A DNA stretch of 64,000 nt from Vermamoeba vermiformis (GCA_045837725.1 JBEWZL010000243.1:310001-374000), one strand, 5' to 3'; shown: positions 1 through 16,003, counted from the first letter of the stretch. Translations and numbers: made by a program. Notes: generated by a model not told the origin, from the letters alone.

Positions 1-1
1 T

Positions 2-598
2 GGTTTGCCTTCTTCAGTGGACCACTTTACGTACTCGAGTCCTAATGTGACAAACAAAGAATTGAATGTCAAAACCAACACGATTGAAGGGGAGAGCACG
101 ACTTGGGTCTTCACCTTCCCTCCTCGCAGCGCAGCTATTATCATCACCTACACGTACGAGGCAGATCTGCTGTTCAACGCCACCAAGGATAACACGTGGA
201 AGTTCAATTATCACTTGATCGACGACTCTTGGAGCAAGATGAACGGCAGTGTGTGGGGATTCAGCAAGATCGACGTGGATGTGTTGCTGCCGTTCGCTGA
301 ACTGTCCAATCTCACGATGAGCCAAGATCTCTACGGCCAATCAGCGAATGGAAATCAGACCACGCTGTACTTCAAGCAGGACTACTTGGGACTCGGTCGT
401 GATTACTCCATTGCGCTCGATTTCATCCCTGGCTCCGATGAAAATAAGGAACACGAGACTAAGAAGATCTTTGGCATTGATTGGTGGATCTTCGTTATTG
501 CTGGCGGTGTTGTGGTCATCATTGTGGCTGCGATCTTGATTAGCCACATTGTCAAAACGCGACGCCAAAAGAAAATTTTAATTCTCGAAAAGCAATAA
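2..598 (+). CDS. C-terminal part of a single-pass membrane protein, unknown function (5' cut)
   Basis: The reading frame is open from the left edge and stops at TAA 596-598, so the start lies outside the window. About 160 residues of ectodomain contain at least five N-glycosylation sequons (NVT, NAT, NGS, NLT, NQT). They are followed by one strongly hydrophobic segment near codons 161-183 and a short basic tail ending ILILEKQ. This pattern fits a type I membrane protein with a lumenal or extracellular N-terminal side. I do not recognise the family. The aromatic/acidic strand pattern is only loosely like DUF2207-type ectodomains, which I would not rely on. The next gene (talin-1) is on the same strand about 760 bases away. 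Confidence 0.75.
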   Translation, partial: GLPSSVDHFTYSSPNVTNKELNVKTNTIEGESTTWVFTFPPRSAAIIITYTYEADLLFNATKDNTWKFNYHLIDDSWSKMNGSVWGFSKIDVDVLLPFAELSNLTMSQDLYGQSANGNQTTLYFKQDYLGLGRDYSIALDFIPGSDENKEHETKKIFGIDWWIFVIAGGVVVIIVAAILISHIVKTRRQKKILILEKQ

Positions 599-1359
599 AT
601 GATGTAATTATTAGGCAAGCGTTGTGATTGTTTTTTCAAGCGTAAATCCGACGGTACATTTATGACACAACTGAGAATCTTTTTCCGTTATAATTACGTA
701 GTATCCCAAAAAATCTTATAATAATTATAGGACTTTTTAATCAACTGAATTATGTTCAAGATTTTGTGGATCAATTTTGGAGCGCGAGATGTGACACAAT
801 CCTTTTTGTAACGACTCACGCCCTTGTACTCCATTCCTGTGGAGTTACGTTACTCTAATTGCCATTTGATTCAGTTTGTATTGGAAACGTGCAGTAATCA
901 CGAAGCAAATACAGCGGGGAGATTGTAATCTTGCTGTTTTTGTTTTGATTTCTGCCCAGGGCCAGCAAATCTTTTTTTGTTAGTCGCGAATCATTGGGCA
1001 GTTAGAACTTATTTTTTTCGTGTGACTACCATACGAGGTAAGTGTTTTGAAATTGTTTTAATAATATTCAGTCTGGAGTCAAATCCACTGCGGTCTTCTA
1101 TTTGGAATAGATCCTGTTGCGCTTATTGAAAAATACAGCGAGCCTATTAAATTTGCAATAGTTAATTATAGTACATGATTAATATTGCTGATTTTAAATA
1201 TTGAAATCGAAAGTTTTAATTGCTGAAATTGTTTTTGGTTGCAAGTTGACCAACGGATTTCTTCTTCTCTCGCGAATTATCGACTAAAATATTTTCTATA
1301 GCGGCCTAATACGTGCTAATATCTGAAGACCATCGAATTAGTCACAAAAGCACTGAACA
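599..1359. other. Intergenic region and talin-1 5' leader
   Basis: There is no convincing coding frame here. The right part holds a likely 5'-UTR intron of talin-1 (listed separately), so the talin-1 promoter probably lies between about 600 and 1030. The left part must hold the 3' end of the membrane-protein transcript. I see no tandem repeat or RNA gene. Confidence 0.5.
1038..1301 (+). other. Probable 5'-UTR intron of talin-1
   Basis: A strong donor (GAG|GTAAGTG at 1038) and a pyrimidine-rich acceptor (TTTTCTATAG ending 1301) bracket 264 AT-rich bases just upstream of the talin-1 ATG at 1360. The segment has no coding capacity. This is inferred from splice signals only. It would be longer than any coding intron of this gene (50-120 bases). 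Confidence 0.5.
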
Positions 1360-4300
1360 ATGTCGATTCAGCTCAAGATTCTAGTCAGCGCAACCGGAGC
1401 AGCAAAAGTTCTCCGCTTTGCTCCTGATATGACCATTGCGGAAGTGCTCAAGGAAATCAAGGAGAAGACCGAAATTGGTGGCGCTGACCATGGTTTATAC
1501 CAAGCCGCATTCAAGGGAAAGAAGCCCAGATGGCTCCAGAAAAACAGAACTCTTAAATACTACGATATCACAAATAACGTAAGTTCCTTAACGGTCGTTT
1601 TTTTGTGCGATTAACTAGCATATTTAAAATTGATTGATTTTATATAATCTTTAAGCGCAAAGGTAATGCAGCCTGACTAATCGTTTGCTCTTCTTAGATG
1701 GAGCTCGAATATAAGAAGAAGTCTCGTAGACTTAAGATTAAACTTCCCGACGATACAGTTAAGACTGTTATGATTGATGATTCTGGTCTTGTTGCCCAGA
1801 TCGTCAAATCCGTTGTGGAGAAACTCGACATTAAAACAAACCCTGAAGAGTGGGGTCTCAGACGTGAAACTGCCTCTGACAGTAAGTCAATTATTCGTAC
1901 GGCTCTTGCATTTTTCTCACGATTTACGTTTAGATCAATTTTTGGTTGACGGTCAAACTTTGCAAGAACAAGACGTCGTCGACGAAGAAGAGCAACTTCT
2001 GTTCGAGAAGAAGCTCTTCGGTATGGAGAACACTGATATGAGTGATCCTGTCGTGCTCCATTATTCTTATGTTCAAGTAAGATTTTGATTTTGAATTCAA
2101 AAAATTCAATACATTTTTGACACATCGCACAGGCCAAAAACAGAATTATTACTGGTAAATATCCTTGCCAGAGAGGTGAGGCTCTTGCTTTGGCTGCCTT
2201 GCAAGTTCAAGTCACCTACGGTAACTTCGATCCGAACAAGCATAAACCTGGCTTTTTGAAGTAAGTCAGCTTAGATACTTACTAGCTTATGCACTTTACT
2301 CACGACGGTATTTAGATTGAACGAATACATGGCTCCTCAATGGCAGAAGAACAAGAACATCGAAAAAGATATCTTCCAAGAACACAAGAAATTCACTGGT
2401 ATGACCGACATTCAAGCCAAATACAGATACCTCCAGGTCGTCAAGTCGTTGAAGACCTACGGTATCACTTTCTTCGAAGTCCGCGAGAAGCTCAGAGGCA
2501 AGAACAAGTTGGTCAAAATTCTGTTGGGTATCACCAGAGACAAGATTATCAAGGCCGACTATGAAACCAAGGAACCCATCAAGGAGTGGGAATTGACTCA
2601 AATGAGACGTTGGGCCGCTGGTGCCAACAGCTTCACTTTGGACTTTGGTGACTATGAAGACGATTACATCGTCATTTTGACCAACGAAGGAGAGGCTATT
2701 TCTCGTTTGCTCGGTGACTACATCGACTTGATTCTCAAGGCTCGTAAAGGTATGTTAGATTAGCTGCATACGATGTGCGTGTCATAGTTAACACGTGGTT
2801 TTTAGACGCTCCTCGTGTCGAAATTGAAGACGACACTGAAGTTGCTCAAGAAGAAATCATTTCTCACCAAGGAGGCAATGCTAACTTCTCTATGACTACT
2901 GGTTACGTCGCTGGTTATGACGGCTCTGGTGCTCAAGGATACAACGTTGGTCCTGCTCAAAACGTCGCCAACTTCATGTCTGGTGCCAGACCTCAAAACA
3001 TCAACGTTGGCGGTCCTGGTGGTGCTGGCATGTCTGTCTCTCGCTTCGCCTTCCCTGAAGCTCAAAAGATCAGCGTCATTGACGTTGGTACTGCTTCAAA
3101 GGCCGCCAGAGCTTTGGCTGGTGAAATCGGTACTGGTCTCGAAGGCTTCGAATCAACTGGCGTTCTCACTGCTGACCAATGGCGCGATCAATTGTCCAGA
3201 AATCAAGACGGTCTGCTCGCTAACCTGGGTAGCTTGATGAACGCTGCTCGCTTGGACCCTGGCATGTTCAACCGTAACGGTTTGGATAATGCCTCCAAGC
3301 AAATCAACATGGAGCTGTTCGGTTTGGCCACTGCCGCCAAGAACATCGCTAAGCTTGATGACGATATCCCCACCCTCGAAGGAGCCAAGTCTGTCGCTGA
3401 TGCCATCTCCAGACTGCTCGGTTGTGCCGACCGTTTGGGTCAAAACCCCGGTGATGCTCAACTCACTGCAGAACTCGTCGAAGCTGAGAAGCTCCTTCAA
3501 TTCTCCATCAACCGTCTCAATGAAGCCAAACAAGGTCGCGTTGCTGACAAGGGTGCTCAATTGCTTATGGTTGAGTGCATGAACAACATCGCCATGGCTC
3601 TCGATGAAGTTGTTGAAGGTGCTATGGGTGCCGCTACTAGCGTTGATGCTAACCGCCGTGGTGCCATCGAGAGAGAAATTGAAAGCCTCAAGGCCAACAA
3701 GGACTGGTTGATGAGCACTGTCGGCACTTTGGTCCCTGTCTCTATCAGCCCTGAAATCAAGAAACAAATCGTTCAATCCGCACAAGCCCTCGGAGATTTG
3801 GGTTTCAAGCTTGTTGACTTCACCAAGAAATCCGGCGTGAACGCAACTTACCTTCCTCCTTTGGACAACGCTGTCAAGAGCGTCACCGAAGCCCTCAGAC
3901 AAATGCTTGATTCTACCGAAACCGCTGAAAAGCGTGGTGGAGCTGAAGGCGATCTTGACTTGCACGGTACTGTCAACGTCATGTTGGCCACTCTTTCTCA
4001 ATTGAAGGGTAACATGACTGACCCCGTCAAGTTGGTCAACCTCGTCAAGGCTGCTGTCTCTACCAACAACAACTTGATGACCATCACCGAGAAGATCGCC
4101 GGCGCTGCTGACGACACTACTCGCGAACGTTTGTTAAAGGCCGGCAAGAACATCTCCGATGGTATGTCGAAGCTCGTCGAATCTGCCAGAAAGGTTCGTG
4201 AGAATCCCGAAGACAAGCTTGCTCAACAAGTCATGTTGAACACTTCTTTGAGAATTGAAAATCTTGCTCAAGACTTGCTTGCTGACGCTGGTGAGACTGC

Positions 4301-7300
4301 CGCCTTGACTGGTTTGAGATACTTCTCTAAGGCAGCCACTGCTGGTATGGTCAAGCTTACTGCTGTGGCCAAACAAGTTGGTCCCGGCGTTACTGACGCC
4401 GCAACTCGTGCTGGCTTAGCTAGGGCCGTTGCTGATGCCCGTGCTGCCATGCAAAACATGATGAACGCCATCCGCCGTGCTGGTCAAGAGCCTGACAACC
4501 GTGTTGCTCAAGACGAACTCTTGCAAACTGCTATTCGCGCTTTGCCAGTCTACTCCGAATTGGTCTTGAACTCTCGCAAGGCCCAGCGCTTCATCAACGA
4601 CGCTAACCAAAAGCAAGATCTTACCTACGCTGCTAACGAATCTGCTGATGTCAACAAGAAGCTCGAAAATGCCTGCAAATCCGTCTCCGACTTGGGCGGT
4701 CAAAGCGAGTTCGATGAGGCCATGGAAGACTTCGATACTGCCATTGCCGACTTGGATGCTGCTGAATTCTCTGCCAAGCAAGGTCTCTTGGTTGCCATTC
4801 CGGGTCAAACTCGTGAAAACGCACTCGAGTTGATGAACGTTGCTATTAAGCGTTTGGAAGGTGCCATGGAATCTTTGGTCGAAACCTCCAAGAGAGGAGG
4901 CAAATTGCCCGAGATTGTCCGCGAATCTGCTGCAGCTATTAACCAAGTATCTGCTGCCGTCAGAACTATGGCTGGTACTGTCAACGACAGAACTACTCAA
5001 AAGAGAATTATTGCTGCTGCCAAGTTGTTGACCACCGACACTCAGAACTTGATTACTGCCGGTCGTGTCTTGGCTATTGACGCTCAAAACAAGGAGAAGA
5101 TCGTTGAACTCGACAAAAATCAACGCAAGACTAAATCTTCTTTGGCCACTCTCATTGCCAGCGCCAAGGGTCTCGACGCTCGTGAATGTGACGAAGCTAT
5201 GGCTTTGATCCAAAGCGAATTGCAGAAGTTGACCGGTGATGAAGCTACTGGTGTGCAATTCAAGCAAGCCGCTGAGGGTTTGACTTCAGTCTGCAAGGCC
5301 CTTTCAGCTGCCGTTTCTCAGCTCGTTGCTATGGCTCGCAGCAACCCTCGTGGTCTTGGTGCCTCTGCTAAGATTAGCGCCACCACCATGTCTCAAGTCA
5401 TTCAAGCCGCTAACATTGCCGCTTCTGCTTCTTTGGATAAGAACACTAGCCTTGAGATTATGTCTGCTAGCCGTCGTTTGGCTGATGCCCTCAACAACTT
5501 GTTGAACTCTGCCAAATACGCCGCTGCTGATCGTGATGAGAACTCTTTGGCCAACTTGGCTGGAAGCAACACCGACGTCACTGATGCGATTCAAAACGTA
5601 CTCTCATCTTTGGGTGGTGTCACAGCTCCTGAATGCGATGAAGCTATTCGCATGATTATGGACGCTGTTCAATTGCTCGATCGTGGCAACCTTGATGGTG
5701 TTACTGGCAAGGGTCGCGGTGAATTGTTGAACGACATCACCAACACTGCCAAGACCTTGGCTCAACTCAGCGGTCGCATCGTCTCTGCCGCTCGTGTTAG
5801 CACTGCTAAGCTCGGTCTCTTCTCTAAGCAGGCCGCCACTGTCATCGGCTCGCTTATCAATGCTGCTCGTTCAGCTGCTAAGCAACCTGAAGGTGGTGAA
5901 GCAGGTTTCTCTGAAGACGGTAGCATCGTCTTGAAGTGTGTCACTCTCATTTTGCAAGACACAAACGACACCAACAAGGTTATCGCTGCTGCTAAGAAGG
6001 CTGCCGTCTCTGCCTCCAAGTTGATTGCTAACAACAAGGAGTTCGCAAAGGCCATTCCCGCTGACCAAAAGCTTCGTCAACAGAACTTGGTTAAGGCCGT
6101 GAAGAATATGGCTGATGCTGCTCGTCGCTTGGCTCAAGCCGCTCAAATGTCAGCCAAGAAGACTCCTGATACTATTGAGGAGTTGACTGCTGCCGCCAAG
6201 GACTTGAAGGAGAAGACTTTGAAGTTGGAAGAAGCTTCCGGCTCTGGTCAATCCACCGGCAGTGCTGATGGTGTTGATCCTCAAATCGCCAAGCAACTCG
6301 CCTCTTCATCTAAGACCGTTGCCGTCTCCACCTCTGAACTTATCCGCGCTGGTGCCTCTGTTTCCACCAGCAACAACCCCGGATCCAGCGAAGAGTTGTC
6401 CAAGTCTACTAACTCTGTTAGTGATGCCATTCAAGGCTTGTTGGTTGCTGCCGCTGCTTTGAACCCTGGTGTTCGTGAGTGCGAGAAGGCTGCCGACGTT
6501 ATCGCCACCGCTATCTCTGATCTCGATGCCGCTAACATTGCTTTGACTGTCGGTCAATTGCAAGTCAAGCTTCCTCCTAACAAGACTCCTCAAGACATCC
6601 AAAACGACATGGTTAACATCGCAAAGGATACTTCTGAGGACATTCGTCTTATCTCCAACGCTGCCGTTACTGGTAATGCCACTGAAATGGTTACCTCGGC
6701 CAAGAACATTCAAAACCGAGTACCCATTATGGTCAAGATCACCAAGGCTGTTGTGTCCACCAACCCGAACGCTCAGCAACAGAAGGACTTGTTGAATATG
6801 AGCAAGGATATGTCTGAAGCTTTGCTCAACTTGATCAAGAGCTGCAAGGCTGCCAATCCTGGTGAGAAGGCCTCTGTTGACAACGTCAAGAACAACTCCG
6901 AAGGTGCTTCTCAAGCCGTTGCCAAGTTGCTCAACATGTTGCAGACTGGTACTACCTTGATCAAGGATATCGATGGCATCATTGCTGGTTTCAAGCAACT
7001 CGCTGCTGCTTTGCCTACTCCTCTCACTGAAAAGCCCGACTCCAACTACCAAGCTTACCGTGCTGACCTTACAAACCTTTCCAAGGAATTGGCTTCCGCT
7101 GTTTTGAACTTGAACAGCGTCAACAAGGCCAGCGTTGGTCAAGTCGGTCTTGCTGCCAACCGCTTGAACGAAACTGTTCCCAAGTTGGCTGAAATTGTTC
7201 GCAAGGCTGCTGCCACTACCACCGATCCTGCTGCTCGTCAAAATCTTCAAGGTGCTGCCAAGAAGGTGCTTGACTGCACTTGCTTGATGCTGGATGCTGC

Positions 7301-9086
7301 CAAGCGTCTCACTCAAAACCCCAACGACGCCCGCGAGCAGAACTCGCTCCGAAATGCATTCAATGCTGCTAACGGCGCCATTGGTGAGTTGATCACTGCA
7401 AGCAAGAAGGGTGCTATTGGTGAGGTTATGATGGACCAAGCCGTCGAGGATATTGGCAAGGCTACCGCTAACTTGAACACCACCTCCATTTTTGCTCAAG
7501 CTGGTCAGTTGGAAGTTCCCAAGGAAGCCTCTGCTGCCACCATGCAGTCTTTGGAGACTGGTTTGTTGACCTCTGCTAAGAAATTGCTCTCACTTTGCGG
7601 TGGTCTCGACAAGTCTACCCAAGTCTCTGAAGAAGAGTTGGGCAAGATCGCCAAGGATATTGCCGCATGCGTCACTGAAACCGCGAACAACGCTATTAAC
7701 ACTGCCAGCCGTGTTCCTGACTCCATCTCTCAACAAGATATTTTGAACTCTGCCAAGGCTGTTGCTATCGCCACTCAACAAATCTTGTTGTCTGCCAAGG
7801 ACGTCCAGCGATCACCCAGCGACAATACCGCTTTGCAAACTCTCAACGTTTCACAGACTGGTGTTGCTGAGGCCGTGAACCAACTGATCACTACCACCAA
7901 GGGTGCCTCTGAGGAGTTCGCTCGTGGTGAGTTGGAATTGGAAAATGCCAAGAAGGCCATCGAAAAGGTCATCCAACACACTCCTGGAACCACTGGTGCC
8001 AAGCCTGAAGATGTCATTGCTGCTCTCAGAACCGTCACTGACGCTACCGCCAACATTGTGTTCGCTAGCAACCAAGAAGAGCTTATCAAGGCCGCACAAG
8101 AAGCTTCAAGCGGTGTTGAGAAGATGATGAACACCGCTCGTGGTGCCGCTCAATTGACCCAAGACACCAACATCAGAAACAACCTCGCTAACTCTTGCCG
8201 CGAGGCTGCTCGTCAAATGGTTAACTTGCTCGAAACTGGCAAGTTGAACCGTCAAGATCCTGCTACTCAAGCTAAGCTTGAAGAATCTTCTGGTGCCGTC
8301 ACCAACTCTATCCAAAACGTCGTTACTGCCCTTCGTGCTTTGCCTAACGCCAAGGACTTGTCTTTGGAAGAGAGCTCAAACTTGGAGAACTTGGCCGAAA
8401 GCGAGTTGTTGAACGCCGCTCGTGTCATCGAAGAAGCTGCCAAGACTTTGATGAACGCCAAGCCTCGCCGCACTAAGCCCAAGGTTGAGGGTGTTGTTGA
8501 CGAGGAGGACATTGTCGACGCTATTATCGACGCCGCTCGTGCTATCACCACCGCCACTGGTACTTTGGTCGCTGCTGCCACCGTCGCTCAAAAGGAGCGT
8601 AAGACCAGCTTGAACACTGGTGCTCTCAACAAGTACCGCAATGATCCTACTTGGGCCAACGGTCTTATCTCCGCCGCCAAGAACGTCGCTGGTGGTGTGA
8701 AGATGTTGGTGCAAGCCAGTAACTCCGCAGTCCAAGGCAAGGCTGAAGAAGAGCACTTGGTCGCTGCTGCTCGTGCTGTCGCTGCCGCCACTGCTCACTT
8801 GGTGACAGCCTCTCGTGTCAAGGCCGACTCGAACAGCAAGGCTCAACAGAACCTCACCAACGCTGCCAAGGCCGTAGCTAATGCCACTAACGAGCTCGTC
8901 AAGGCTGCTCAACACGCCTCTAACTTCGAGAAGGAAGAAGAGGTCGTGGTTGCTGGCAGTGGCATTGGTATTGCTACTCAAGAATTCAACCAACAAGCTG
9001 AGATTTTGCGCTTGGAACGCGAGTTGAACCGTGCTCGCCAAGGCTTGAGTAAGATCCGTAAGGAGCGTTACTCCAACAACAAATAA
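1360..9086 (+). CDS. Talin-1: integrin/actin-linking cytoskeletal adaptor
   Basis: Exons 1360-1578, 1698-1881, 1934-2076, 2133-2260, 2316-2749 and 2806-9086 join in phase to 2462 codons. Residues 1-370 form an F0-F1-F2-F3 FERM head, with the basic KKKSRRLKIKL strand of F1 and an LDFGDYEDDY region in F3. A long Ala/Leu/Lys-rich rod of helical bundles follows. The last 240 residues match the I/LWEQ actin-binding module and end in a dimerisation helix (LRLERELNRARQGLSKIRKE). Talins couple membrane receptors to actin at adhesion sites. The length is close to Dictyostelium TalA (about 2490), and there is no villin headpiece as in TalB. Nearly the whole rod is one 6.3-kb exon. Codon use is strongly biased (GCT/GCC, CGT, TTG, AAG), suggesting high expression. 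A paralogue in the opposite orientation lies at 27776-35624. Confidence 0.95.
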
Positions 9087-9136
9087 TTTTTCTTTTTCGC
9101 TTGTAAAATAAATAAATTTATACATTAATAATACAA

Positions 9137-9961
9137 ATGTGCACTGCCTTCCGTTTGGACGAATATTTTAAAACAATCAACTTGCACGGGACCACAACCA
9201 CACTTGGCATTCAAATGGAGCCAAAAGAGCCTGTAAATGAGAACAAGACCACTGAGGACGTTGGCGCTCCTCAACTTGGTGAAGTTGTTGACGCGCCGCT
9301 CGAGTACCTCGAAGATCAAAACATATTAACTTGGATGAAAGAACAAGCTATGCAAGAAAAGGTAATAATAAATAAACGAATTACCACCACTAGCACAGCG
9401 ATTGAGGATGGTGTTGAATGTCGTAGATCGCGATCTAATTATTTTTAAAAAAGGAATCATTGAAGAAAAATGGTGCCAATGCTGTTGTACTTCCAGTATG
9501 TAAATTGAATTATTTTAAAAATATTTAATTGTAATTCCGACGTAGGTGCGAAGCATTAAGATCCAAAAAGACGGAGACAAAACAATCAATATCGTGCAAG
9601 TAGACGCGATGTATAACTTCAGCCAAATCACACAAATTATGGTGTCTGATACTAAGCCTTGCGCAGTCAAAGAAAACTACCTCTATGTAAATGTAAGTGA
9701 CGCGTCGGTTATGCTGGATCTTCTGTAATTAATCATTCTGTTCTCAGGTTGTATTATTACCCAAAAATAGCAGCTCTTGCTTGCTGCTTCCGTATATTTT
9801 CGAGGACAATACGGGCAATGAATTGACTGACTGGCTATTTGAGAACAAGAAAGGGTAAGTGGTACTCAGGCACCAACCTCGTTCATTTTTAACGATATTC
9901 CTTTCCAATTAGACAACGAGCCAAACACAGAATTAGATCCTTCAAACAAATCACCAAGTAA
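9137..9961 (+). CDS. Unknown small protein, 189 residues
   Basis: Exons 9137-9361, 9454-9495, 9546-9692, 9748-9854 and 9913-9961 join in phase. The first ATG is only 51 bases after the talin-1 stop, so a second in-frame ATG at 9213, which starts a Glu/Asn-rich stretch, is an alternative start. The N-terminal half is acidic and probably disordered. The C-terminal half alternates hydrophobic and charged residues (KTINIVQVDAMYNF, VVLLPKNSSSCLLLPYIFED) like a small folded domain. The protein ends in a basic helix-like tail (KHRIRSFKQITK). I do not recognise the family. It converges with DHX35, whose stop is 63 bases away. The five-exon, phase-consistent model argues that it is a real gene. Confidence 0.7.
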
Positions 9962-10023
9962 AATAAACGAAGATTTTGGACGATACGAATACAAGGCGAC
10001 ATTTACAAGTTTATTTTGACACG

Positions 10024-12574
<2,551 letters not shown>

Positions 12575-12777
12575 TGTGGTATTTGACTTTATCTACACTA
12601 TACCATTGGACTCAACATTACGCTGCAACATAGACTTAAATTTTCTTTGCTTTCTCTAGCCCAAGGCAAAATCACGTGATCATTCGAATGATGAATTTGA
12701 GGTTTTTATTACATTTCGGTGCGAAGGGTTTCAACCACGAGCAGGTTGATCTATTAACAACTCTTAATATTATTATT

Positions 12778-15700
12778 CTATTTAGAGCCGCTCTTCTCAG
12801 CCGCAGCAGCTGCCTTAGCTTCTTCTTTCTTTTTCTTCTTGGCGTCCTTGGAGTCAGGATTGACCTTCATGATCACCACGCCTTCGAGGATTGAAGCGAC
12901 AGGAATATACATATCAGTGGCCAACTCTGCTCGCTCGCCATGTGACAAGAGAACAGGGGTATTGTGGGTCTGGAAGCCTGTGATAGTCTTGGGCTTACCA
13001 GCTTGACCGATGACATCAACCGCTTGACCAACACGCACGCTGACATTGATGGGCTCGCCTTCCTCGTTGACAGCAATCAAAGCACGAGGATACATGGCCA
13101 ATGACAGCAAGTACATCATGTAGTGCGACTTGCCCAAGATAATGTTCTTCATATCGAGACCAGAGTGCAAGACAGCCAACAAACCAGCGGTGGCAACGGG
13201 GTTCATCAACAATCGCTCGCTGTGGTAGGGCTTGATGCCAATAGTACCCTTGCCCATGTGCAAGAAACCTTGAGCGATGCGGACCAAGAAGAGCATGTTG
13301 GGGTCCTTGTAGTAATAAGAAGCCAATTGTCGCAGCAATTGAGCGATACGAGCGTTGTTCGTGCCAGCACCGACAATACCGAGGGCGAAGATAGCACCCA
13401 TAGCGACTTCAGGGTCGTGGTCGTGACTGAGCTTAGAAAGAGTGTCCATAATACCAAGATCGGCATTTGAAACGTTGATGAGGGCAATGGCCAAAGGAAC
13501 TGCACGACGAACAGAAGGTTCACCGTATTGCAAGAGGTGGTCGAACGAGCGCATTGACATTTGAGAGCCAACATCTTCGCACATGGCAATGCCAGCAATA
13601 CCCAACACGGCAACACCTTGGTGAGCCATCTTCTTGTTTTGTTCTTCCTTTTCTTTTTCTTCCTTCTCCTTGTCCTTTTCTTTGCCAGCGTCGCGCTCCT
13701 TCTCCTTTTGAGCCTCTTCTTCGGGAGTGACAGCAGGGTGTTCACCGCAGTCAGCCAACAACTTTTGAATCTTGAGCACGTTGCCTGAGCCCATGTAAGC
13801 GCAGGTCTCAACAGTCAACATGGCGTATCGGCCAATAGGAGCACTGATGGCCTTCAAAGCCTCAATAGTCAGCTCAGCAACTTCTTGTTTGCCCAAGTAG
13901 AGGAGACCCAAGCCCAAGCACAAGTATCGGGCATAAGTGCTCTTCAAAGCAGTTTCAGTTTGCTCCAAAAAGGCGCTCAAGAATGATTCACTGATTTCAG
14001 CGTCACCAGTGCCGACGAAAACAAGACCCAAAGCCAAAGCAATCAAACCGAGGGACTCCATATTGTTGGTTTGATTGTCGAAGGCGGTCATGAGCAAGCC
14101 CTTGATATCTTCACGAGATGAGCCAGCATAAGCAACACCCAAACTAATCGGTGATTAGTTACGTGCATCAAGATATCAACTCGCTGTACTTACCCCAAGC
14201 AGGCACAGGTCTTAACTAAGTTGCTCTTGTCTTCCAAGTAGTTAGGCAAGAAACCGACAGCAGGATCGATGTCGTCATTTCTGTAACCAGCGCACAAAAG
14301 ACCTGTAACGGAGTAAGTTATAATGTCGCAAAGTATTGACTAGGTAGTGGCAATTACCTCCGGCCAAGACGGCACCAGCCTTAATGTTATCGTCATTGCT
14401 GAGGGTGTATTTGTCGATTTGATTCAGACCAGTGCTGATGTCCCACAAGTAGAGCATACCAACGGAAGCAGCGGCACTGAGCATGCCGTGATCCTTGTTC
14501 TTGAAGACCCAGTTGTTGCCCTCTTCGTTGGTCAACATGAGCTTGTCAGTACCAAAACCAGCATTGACAAAGGCATTGACGAAAGTCACGGCCAAGTTGT
14601 TTCTGGCGCTGTCACCCTTGGTGTTCAAGGGGACCTTAATGTCGGACAAGTGTGACTTAAAGATATCTTCTTCGGGTTTCTTAGGCTCAAGCACGTCCAA
14701 TTCTTTGACCAAAGCAAGGAAGTGCTCGGTAAGTTTGTTGTTGCCAGCAATTTCCTTCAAATCGTAATCGTCATTATCAGCAACGACCTCGTACAAGTTG
14801 TGACGGGCAAGCATGTAGGCGATTTGCTTCTGGACGAGAGGGTCTGCGCTATTCAAGATTTCTTTAATGATGTCTTTGCGGCCCAATCTGATAGCGATTC
14901 TGACGGCTTCTGTGGGCTTGTTCAATTTTCTGTAAATTTCCATGGTGACACGCAAAACTTCGACGTCTTCCTCTTCGGGGACATATGAAGAGCAAGCAAT
15001 CAAGTACTGGCAAATCTTTTGGTAGTTTGATTCGTTGGCGAGGGCAATCAAATTTTGAACACGCTCGACCTGTTTAAAGATTGCATTATAATAAAACTGC
15101 AAATGTTTCGTATGTGCAACAGCAGTACAAACCTCCATGAGCAAATCACAGGCCTCGGCTTCGGCGTTGTGTTCTACGTTGTGAGGAACAATTTGGTCAA
15201 CGAGCACCAAGATGTCATCGACTGGCTTTTGGTTGTCCGTGCGGTCAGCGTATTCTTCGCTAATCTCGCTGGCCAAGTGACGCAAGTACTCGTGGCCCCA
15301 GACACTGACATTCTCTTTGGTACCTTGCAGTTTGAAATTCAATGTGTCTCTGGCCCCAACATTTTCGCTGGTCATGCCGACTACTGAAATAATATCGGCC
15401 AAAAAGCGCTACAAATATTAAATGAGAAATTTGGTCGTGAATCTGAAAGGAAAATTTTCGATCTTGCTTGCAAAATTTCTGATAATTACCTTGTTGTCGC
15501 TATCAGCCATAGTTGCGAAGTGTGTTTTCAGTGTCTCGTAGTGCGGTCTCAAAAATTTAAGAGGTTTTGGTACGGAAGTCATCGAGCTGGTCGCAGTGCG
15601 GATCTCGTTTTTAAGTGTATCCAAAGCGAGTTTCTGAACGCCACTATCTACATCTTGTATGCGTGTAACTAGTAACTCGATTTGCTCCTTTAATCGAATG

Positions 15701-16003
15701 TCTTCTTCGCTCTAGAATGAAATTAAAATTTTTAGCAATCCACAATGAAAAATTTTTCAAATGAAAAAGAAATTGAAAAGAGCCAATTTGATATTCTAAA
15801 TTTGTATTATGCATCATATTTCATCCTTGCGAGGATTTTATCAAATTTTCTATTGTTTTTGACCCAGGCTAAAAGACTTAGATTAGCAATAATTAGCTGT
15901 AAGTTCTTACCAAGTCCTCTTCCTTTTTATCTTTCTTCTTTTGATCAGCTGGTTGCTGTTCTTTTTTATCTGTAAGCGGAGCTTTCTTATCGTCTGTCGA
16001 CAT
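12778..16003 (-). CDS. PSMD2: 26S proteasome non-ATPase subunit RPN1/PSMD2
   Basis: Six exons (15911-16003, 15490-15711, 15133-15408, 14358-15069, 14194-14302, 12778-14143) encode 925 residues. Human PSMD2 has 908. RPN1 is the large scaffold of the 19S regulatory particle base that docks ubiquitin-like shuttle factors and UBP6. The sequence shows the Lys-rich acidic N-terminus, then LLMEVERVQNL, the NKDHGMLSAAASVGM repeat and proteasome/cyclosome repeats (GVAVLGIAGIAM, DPEVAMGAIFALGIVG). The near-invariant C-terminal block contains SVRVGQAVDVIGQAGKPKTI and TPVLLSHGERAELA. A charged KE-rich loop (near 13640-13730 on the plus strand) and a KKKKKEEAKAAAAA tail are lineage-specific. A 60-base intron near 15073-15132 is open in frame, but splicing it restores the conserved LLMEVERV join. 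The gene is head-to-head with the TIM14-like gene, 254 bases apart. Confidence 0.96.

Noticed and set aside
6306-7499. A 397-codon open frame antisense to talin-1, and similar ones antisense to RPN1 and talin-2
   Set aside because: They mirror strongly biased coding exons, contain no domain and no splice logic; they are shadows of the real frames.
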